The notes under the pieces were generated by a model. It searched no databases, had not been told where the DNA came from, and worked only from the letters and a program-made list of their open reading frames with translations. Positions 63,526 through 64,000 of a stretch of DNA of 64,000 bases are shown one piece after another; positions within the stretch are counted from its first letter, which is position 1, and every line of letters begins with the position of its first letter. The position numbers and the translations under genes were made by a program. Source of the DNA: Nocardia flavorosea (lineage in GTDB: Bacteria > Actinomycetota > Actinomycetes > Mycobacteriales > Mycobacteriaceae); contig NZ_JADLQL010000002.1 of the NCBI RefSeq assembly GCF_015477805.1, positions 186,001-250,000 on the forward strand, written 5' to 3'.

Positions 63526-64000
63526 TTACGGTGTCAGCCACCTCCCCCCGGGCAGGCCGTCGAGCAACGTGGCGATTGCCTGCGTCACCCGGTGATCGCT
63601 ACCCGTTGTGACCGTCGACCAGATCTGTTGATCCGGCGAGACCGTGGGCGCGACCGAGATCCGGCCGCGGTCGGTGTCGTAGACCGCGACGGCGCCCGGC
63701 GCGCGCGTGGTGCGACCGTCCGTATGGCTGTAGGCCACGATTTCGGTGAAGCCCCGGCAGGAGAAGAAGGCCGCGGCCAGCACCGTGGCGTCACGGTCGC
63801 CCACGCCGAGGGCGTAGATGGCATCGGCGAAATCGCCGGTGGTTTCGGCCCGGTCGAGCCGGGCGGCGAGGTCGTCGGCCGGTGCGCTGAACCCCGCGAC
63901 CGCGGCGGCCTCGGCCGGACCCAGCGCCACGAGCAGTGGGCGGGCCAGCGCCTCCGGTGAACCGTCGCACCAGATCGTCGCGATATCGAAACGATCTCCC
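63526..64000 (-). CDS. espG: EspG-like ESX chaperone (5' end outside window)
   Basis: The C-terminal 157 residues of an EspG family protein; the frame stays open to the right edge, so the N terminus is missing. Recognisable parts are DDLAARLDRAETTGDFADAIYALG, the beta strands AAAFFSCRGFTEIVAYSHTDG, and VAVYDTDRGRISVAPTVSPDQQIWSTVTTGSDHRVTQAI in pieces, all typical of the EspG C-terminal half. EspG binds the tip of PE/PPE-type heterodimers and keeps them soluble before EccA-dependent release. No PE or PPE gene is visible here, so its clients must be elsewhere or diverged. Confidence 0.85.
   Translation of the reverse strand, partial: GDRFDIATIWCDGSPEALARPLLVALGPAEAAAVAGFSAPADDLAARLDRAETTGDFADAIYALGVGDRDATVLAAAFFSCRGFTEIVAYSHTDGRTTRAPGAVAVYDTDRGRISVAPTVSPDQQIWSTVTTGSDHRVTQAIATLLDGLPGGRWLTP

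Overview
The window looks like a chromosomal segment of a high-GC actinobacterium of the Mycobacteriales, most likely a Nocardia. The signs are mycobacterial-type gene order (lpqU-eno-ftsB-DUF501-ppx; esxT-esxU-eccC4-eccD4-mycP4-eccB4; truA-rplQ-rpoA-rpsD-rpsK-rpsM-rpmJ-infA), many GTG starts, two type VII secretion (T7SS/ESX) loci, and three lipoproteins of the kind I associate with Nocardia (DUF7373-like). The genus is an inference; the order-level placement is firm.

Layout. (1) 383-11,623: backbone genes: a DUF6069-like membrane protein, a D-2-hydroxyacid dehydrogenase, an SDR, a tRNA with a UAA (Leu) anticodon, an amino-acid permease coupled to a small unknown gene, a POT peptide transporter, then ppx/DUF501/ftsB/eno/lpqU. 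(2) 11,897-17,180: three paralogous lipoproteins with a membrane Ser/Thr kinase among them. (3) 17,267-34,129: an ESX-4 type locus. esxT, esxU, an Rv3446c-like protein and eccC4 lie on the minus strand; eccD4 and mycP4 on the plus strand; then a cargo-like insert (three small minus-strand genes of lower GC, an EspC-like protein, a 591-residue WXG-containing Pro-rich protein, and a decayed IS3-type transposase); then divergent eccB4 and eccE4. (4) 34,211-38,109: a repeat-bearing membrane protein, an FMN reductase, MTA phosphorylase, a CsoR-family regulator with a visible operator, and an LLM oxidoreductase. (5) 38,590-43,811: truA, ribosomal protein genes, rpoA and infA. (6) 44,130-49,691: a 961-residue Pro-rich EspI-like MinD/ParA ATPase, a DUF4254-like gene, and a GntR regulator with a GNAT acetyltransferase. 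(7) 49,758 to the right edge: a second ESX locus with eccC, mycP, eccD, eccA, eccB, eccE, two Esx genes and an EspG-like chaperone that runs off the window. Because it has eccA, espG and an EsxH-like N terminus it is ESX-3-like, but the gene order is shuffled.

How it works together. Each ESX locus encodes a membrane channel (EccB, C, D, E), a mycosin protease (MycP) and small helical-hairpin substrates. EccA and EspG are added in the second locus. The most novel-looking content is the module inside the ESX-4 locus (28,026-30,109), which reads as a secreted EspC-like partner plus a large substrate translated from overlapping codons. The kinase/lipoprotein cluster beside esxT is a second candidate system. 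Gene starts were chosen from ribosome-binding sites, overlaps and family length, and several are marked as uncertain.
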